This document shows positions 6,944 to 8,867 of a stretch of DNA of 8,867 bases, piece by piece. Origin of the DNA: Proteobacteria bacterium UBA1858 (GTDB taxonomy: Bacteria > Pseudomonadota > Gammaproteobacteria > UBA4575); assembly GCA_002338385.1 (NCBI GenBank), contig DDIE01000020.1, positions 1 through 8,867 of the forward strand. Direction: 5' to 3'. How positions within the stretch are numbered: position 1 is the first letter of the stretch; the number at the start of each line of letters is the position of its first letter. The notes under the pieces are model-generated. The model made no database searches and was not told the DNA's origin. It was given only the letters and a program-made list of their open reading frames with translations. A program made the position numbers and the translations under genes.

Positions 6944-7297
6944 ATCCTCGTCCCCAAATAGTTCATTCTCAGCCTCGAACATGGTTTAACAATAGTGATG
7001 ATGCTTGCAGCCATGATCAGGGTGAAATTTCTGACAACAGAACTCTAGCATTATCATGATGTCTGTTGCATGAAAATTTGATCGGCAGCCCAAATTAAAC
7101 ATTATCCTGCAGGCTCGTTAGATTGAATTAGATAAAGGTATGGGTATATTAGTAACACAGAATTCAGATCTTTTTTTATCACTGAGAATATCACTGTCTG
7201 GGCCCCAAAGATCACAGACTGCAGTGAGTATTTGCTGTGGGGTAGGATGTGGGGCACTGCGACGATCAAGTCTAAGTTTCTGATAGAATTAAGATAC
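6944..7297. other. 354-nt gap between the tRNA and the secreted-protein gene
   Basis: I see no convincing gene. The minus-strand open frame that runs through here and into the tRNA (7102-7344) has no homology I recognise, lacks a ribosome site and overlaps the tRNA, so it is not a gene. The gap should contain the 3' end of the tRNA transcript and the promoter of the secreted-protein gene. Visible structure: an imperfectly placed GATAAT on the minus strand, the inverted repeat at 7035-7068, a direct repeat TATCACTG (7177-7184 and 7189-7196), and a T7 run at 7171-7177. The T run is on the plus strand and is not preceded by a hairpin. Confidence 0.5.
7035..7068. repeat. Inverted repeat CAACAGA/TCTGTTG, possible operator
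   Basis: CAACAGA (7035-7041) and TCTGTTG (7062-7068) are perfect 7-bp inverted arms with a 20-nt spacer. The spacer holds a GATAAT-like -10 element on the minus strand (7055-7050), about 107 nt before the secreted-protein start. An arm-to-arm centre distance of 27 nt, not far from two to three helical turns, could suit a dimeric regulator. A chance repeat of this length is not rare, so confidence is low. Confidence 0.25.
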
Positions 7298-7387
7298 TGG
7301 CGGAGAGTGAGGGATTCGAACCCCCGGACGGGATCAACCGTCAATGGTTTTCAAGACCACCGCATTCGACCACTCTGCCAACTCTCC
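7298..7387 (-). tRNA. tRNA-Ser (anticodon UGA)
   Basis: A 90-nt class II tRNA reading UCA/UCG-type serine codons. The acceptor stem pairs GGAGAGT (7387-7381) with ACTCTCC (7308-7302), followed by discriminator G (7301) and an encoded CCA (7300-7298). The anticodon stem GTGGT/ACCAT closes the 7-nt loop CTTGAAA, with anticodon TGA at 7353-7351. A long variable arm, expected for serine, lies before the T arm, which contains GGTTCGAATCC. No T-run terminator is obvious downstream. A CATAAG -10-like element ends about 17 nt before the 5' end, without a good -35. Confidence 0.97.
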
Positions 7388-7421
7388 GTATTGGTGTGAA
7401 CTTTCTTATGGCTGGTGTCGA

Positions 7422-7448
7422 TTAAGCGTGACTTTTTATCACACTTAA
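7422..7448. repeat. Imperfect inverted repeat upstream of tRNA-Ser
   Basis: TTAAGCGTGA (7422-7431) and TCACACTTAA (7439-7448) form a 10-bp stem with a single mismatch around a 7-nt loop CTTTTTA. There is no T tract after either arm, so it is not a normal terminator. It lies 35-61 nt upstream of the tRNA 5' end, in the place of an upstream promoter element or operator, so it could bind a regulator or be chance. Confidence 0.3.
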
Positions 7449-7562
7449 CCCCTTACAACCAGTATTCATGGAAATTTAATCAAGGTTGGGCATTATTTTT
7501 GAAATTCTTCACGATGCAGAACACTCTACTTTTTTAAAAATTAAATCTCCCTGTGCTGGGTT

Positions 7563-7590
7563 TTGACTGAACTATTATTATCTATAGTAT
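7563..7590 (+). promoter_or_regulatory. Candidate sigma-70 promoter reading toward the guanine deaminase remnant
   Basis: TTGACT (7563-7568, five of six consensus bases) and TAGTAT (7585-7590, four of six) are separated by 16 nt on the plus strand, about 170 nt before the remnant's ATG. It may be the old promoter of the lost gene. Low confidence in such AT-rich sequence. Confidence 0.25.
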
Positions 7591-7759
7591 ACAGATTGTT
7601 ACTAGGCACTCTTAAATATCAGCATGATTTATGCTCTCTAAGTGGCGCTAAAAACCTCTGAAATTACTGGAATTAAGTTCACTTTTTTATCAGTTATCCC
7701 ATGACGAAAGAGATTTTTTGATGTAGATTTAAGTAACTAGCAACATCTCTGGTAATAAT

Positions 7760-7993
7760 ATGAAAGAACAGGTACAGGCAATTCGTGGACCAGTGCTCAC
7801 ATATTCAGACGAGCATGCGGCCGGCGATCCTAGAAGCAATATCAATTATTTTGCTGATGCCATTATTATGTTGACTGACGGCGTCATCACAGCGGTCGGG
7901 CCAGCCTATCAGTTTGCTGGTCACCTACCCTCAGATTCGGCAATCACCCAATCCACAAGTTGCAGAATTATAAAAGTCAGCCCTGACGCCTAA
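7760..7993 (+). pseudogene. guaD: Truncated N-terminus of guanine deaminase
   Basis: A 77-codon frame whose first 60 or so residues match the start of guanine deaminase, an amidohydrolase of about 430-460 residues that converts guanine to xanthine. It has AIRGPVLTYSDE (7-18), then a DxIIMLTDGVITAVGPA segment (about 33-49) and HLPSDSAI (55-62), in the order and spacing of the small N-terminal beta domain. The frame ends at a TAA at 7991-7993, just where the metal-binding PGFIDxHxHxxQ should begin. None of the catalytic barrel is found in any frame before yccA starts at 8132. There is no good ribosome site before the ATG. This is therefore a 3'-deleted remnant, not a working enzyme. The last dozen residues (around CRIIKVSPDA) do not match the family and are probably sequence brought in at the deletion junction. 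Confidence 0.65.
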
Positions 7994-8019
7994 CCCTCTC
8001 AAAACAAGCACACCCATCC

Positions 8020-8036
8020 ATAGGTTCCGCACCTAT
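8020..8036. repeat. Small hairpin between the guanine deaminase remnant and yccA
   Basis: ATAGGT (8020-8025) and ACCTAT (8031-8036) pair around a 5-nt loop. No T tract follows, so terminator function is doubtful. Confidence 0.2.
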
Positions 8037-8063
8037 ACAACTCGCGGCAATAAGCATCAGCGA

Positions 8064-8092
8064 TAGAAACTTTTCCTCAATACCGCTACACT
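8064..8092 (+). promoter_or_regulatory. Candidate promoter for yccA
   Basis: TAGAAA (8064-8069) and TACACT (8087-8092) each match four of six sigma-70 consensus bases with an ideal 17-nt spacing, about 40 nt before the yccA ATG. yccA must have its own promoter if the stub before it is dead, but this pair is only a candidate. Confidence 0.3.
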
Positions 8093-8131
8093 AACGGTAA
8101 TAAAACAATCTTTCATGACTATGAGGTCAAT

Positions 8132-8797
8132 ATGAGAAATTATTCATCTTCTATCAGTTCAACGTCTTCAATCAGTATCAACAAAGTACTGAGAAATACA
8201 TATATGCTGCTATCCATGACACTGCTGTTTAGCGCGCTCATGGCTGGGATATCAATGACGGTCAATGTGGGTCATATGGCCTCGATGATCTGCTCATTCG
8301 GAGCGCTAGGCTTGATTTGGTTGGTCCTGCCACGTGCCGCTAACTCGACCGCTGGCATCGGCGTAGTCTTCGCAATCACCGGCCTATTGGGCTTCGGCCT
8401 GGGCCCGTTGCTGAATGCTTATTTATCGCTGGCTAACGGTGCTGAGCTGATTGCCACATCACTGGGTGGTACTGGTATTATCTTCTTGGCCCTTTCAGCC
8501 TATGTGTTAACAACTAAGAAAGATTTCAGCTTCATGGGTGGCTTTTTAATGGTAGGTATAGTGCTCGCTATAGTCGCTAGCCTGGCTAACATCTTTTTGG
8601 CCATTCCTGCTCTTTCTCTCGCGGTTTCCGCTGCGATCATCATGATTATGAGTGGCTTCATCCTGTTCGACACCAGCCGCATCGTTAACGGCGGTGAGAC
8701 CAACTACATCATGGCAACTGTGTCATTATACCTAAGCTTGTATAATATCTTTGTCAGTTTGCTGCAGATTTTAGGTGTGTTTGGCAGTGACGACTAA
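8132..8797 (+). CDS. yccA: YccA, Bax inhibitor-1 family modulator of FtsH protease
   Basis: A 221-residue inner-membrane protein with seven hydrophobic helices. It aligns along its whole length with E. coli YccA as I remember it: KVLRNTYMLLSMTL (19-32), then GFGLGPLLNAYLSL, SAYVLTTKKDFSFMGG, and near the C-terminus NGGETNYIMATVSLYLSLYNIFVSLL. YccA binds FtsH and slows its degradation of membrane proteins such as unassembled or jammed SecY; it is itself an FtsH substrate through its cytosolic N-terminal tail. Here that tail (1-18) is unusually Ser-rich (SSSISSTSSIS). GAGG lies 5 nt before the ATG, fixing the start. The length is normal for the family. It is monocistronic, with a strong terminator 24 nt after the stop, and no functional link to the minus-strand cluster is apparent. 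Confidence 0.95.
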   Translation: MRNYSSSISSTSSISINKVLRNTYMLLSMTLLFSALMAGISMTVNVGHMASMICSFGALGLIWLVLPRAANSTAGIGVVFAITGLLGFGLGPLLNAYLSLANGAELIATSLGGTGIIFLALSAYVLTTKKDFSFMGGFLMVGIVLAIVASLANIFLAIPALSLAVSAAIIMIMSGFILFDTSRIVNGGETNYIMATVSLYLSLYNIFVSLLQILGVFGSDD

Positions 8798-8820
8798 GAA
8801 TAAAGATTGAAGTAAATATC

Positions 8821-8851
8821 AAACCCGCTTATCTCTAAGCGGGTTTTTTTT
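8821..8851 (+). terminator. Rho-independent terminator of yccA
   Basis: AAACCCGCTTA (8821-8831) and TAAGCGGGTTT (8836-8846) form an 11-bp perfect stem with a TCTC loop, and eight T residues run through 8851. The start is 24 nt after the yccA stop. A textbook intrinsic terminator. The A-rich left arm could also let it work from the other strand. Confidence 0.95.
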
Positions 8852-8867
8852 GCGGTAATTTTTTTGG

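Larger units (their letters stand above)
7388..7759. other. 372-nt gap between divergent tRNA-Ser and the guanine deaminase remnant
   Basis: No gene is visible on either strand; the sequence is AT-rich with many stops. It must contain the tRNA promoter on the left and any promoter for the plus-strand remnant on the right. Two structures stand out: the inverted repeat at 7422-7448 and a promoter-like pair at 7563-7590. Confidence 0.5.

Noticed and set aside
6944..6982. Longer N-terminus for the secreted protein starting at ATG 6982
   Set aside because: It would place 13 acidic residues before the signal peptide and lacks a ribosome site, whereas ATG 6943 has one.
7171..7184. T7 run near a direct repeat as a terminator
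   Set aside because: The flanking TATCACTG copies are direct, not inverted, so no stem forms before the T run.
7102..7344. Minus-strand open frame of 80 codons running into the tRNA
   Set aside because: It overlaps the T arm and variable arm of tRNA-Ser, has no ribosome site and no recognisable protein features.
7298..7387. tRNA-Ser as an integration site for a mobile element
   Set aside because: No integrase and no repeat of the tRNA 3' end is present on either side within the window.
1..8867. CRISPR array, insertion sequence or toxin-antitoxin system
   Set aside because: No regularly spaced repeats, transposase, terminal inverted repeats or recognisable toxin/antitoxin pair were found.

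Overview
The window looks like a chromosomal stretch from a moderately AT-rich gammaproteobacterium. The last gene is very close to enterobacterial YccA, an FtsH modulator. The dihydroorotase belongs to the DDQVHFREPG subtype, which I remember from Xanthomonas/Legionella-like gammaproteobacteria and from Bacteroidetes. The serine tRNA is bacterial and has its CCA encoded. The genus cannot be fixed from the sequence alone.

Layout. Positions 1-83 hold the tail of a plus-strand protein with an Ala/Pro-rich C-terminus, followed by a 10-bp hairpin between convergent genes. From about 7390 leftward, everything is on the minus strand. In transcription order it runs: tRNA-Ser(UGA); a 354-nt gap; a secreted Gln-rich protein of unknown function; a HGGxSTG-domain gene broken by one in-frame TGA (5097-5330); dihydroorotase pyrC; a UbiA-family prenyltransferase of the polyprenyl-phosphate phosphoribosyltransferase type; a 617-residue polytopic membrane protein; an 82-residue two-helix membrane protein; and a low-molecular-weight tyrosine phosphatase. 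Right of the tRNA the plus strand carries a truncated N-terminus of guanine deaminase (a remnant) and then intact yccA, ended by a strong intrinsic terminator.

How the genes may work together. The last four minus-strand genes are tightly packed: a 4-nt ATGA overlap, a TAA directly abutting an ATG, then an 18-nt gap. They are probably one transcription unit, perhaps read through from pyrC 61 nt upstream. A UbiA enzyme that attaches phosphoribose to a lipid carrier, a large membrane protein shaped like a GT-C-type glycosyltransferase, a small membrane partner and a phosphatase of the class found in capsule and exopolysaccharide operons together suggest an uncharacterised lipid-linked pentose transfer module. 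This is inference; the UbiA and phosphatase family assignments are firm, and the function of the module is not.

The window also carries signs of gene decay: the nonsense-interrupted HGGxSTG gene upstream of pyrC and the guanine deaminase stub between the tRNA and yccA.
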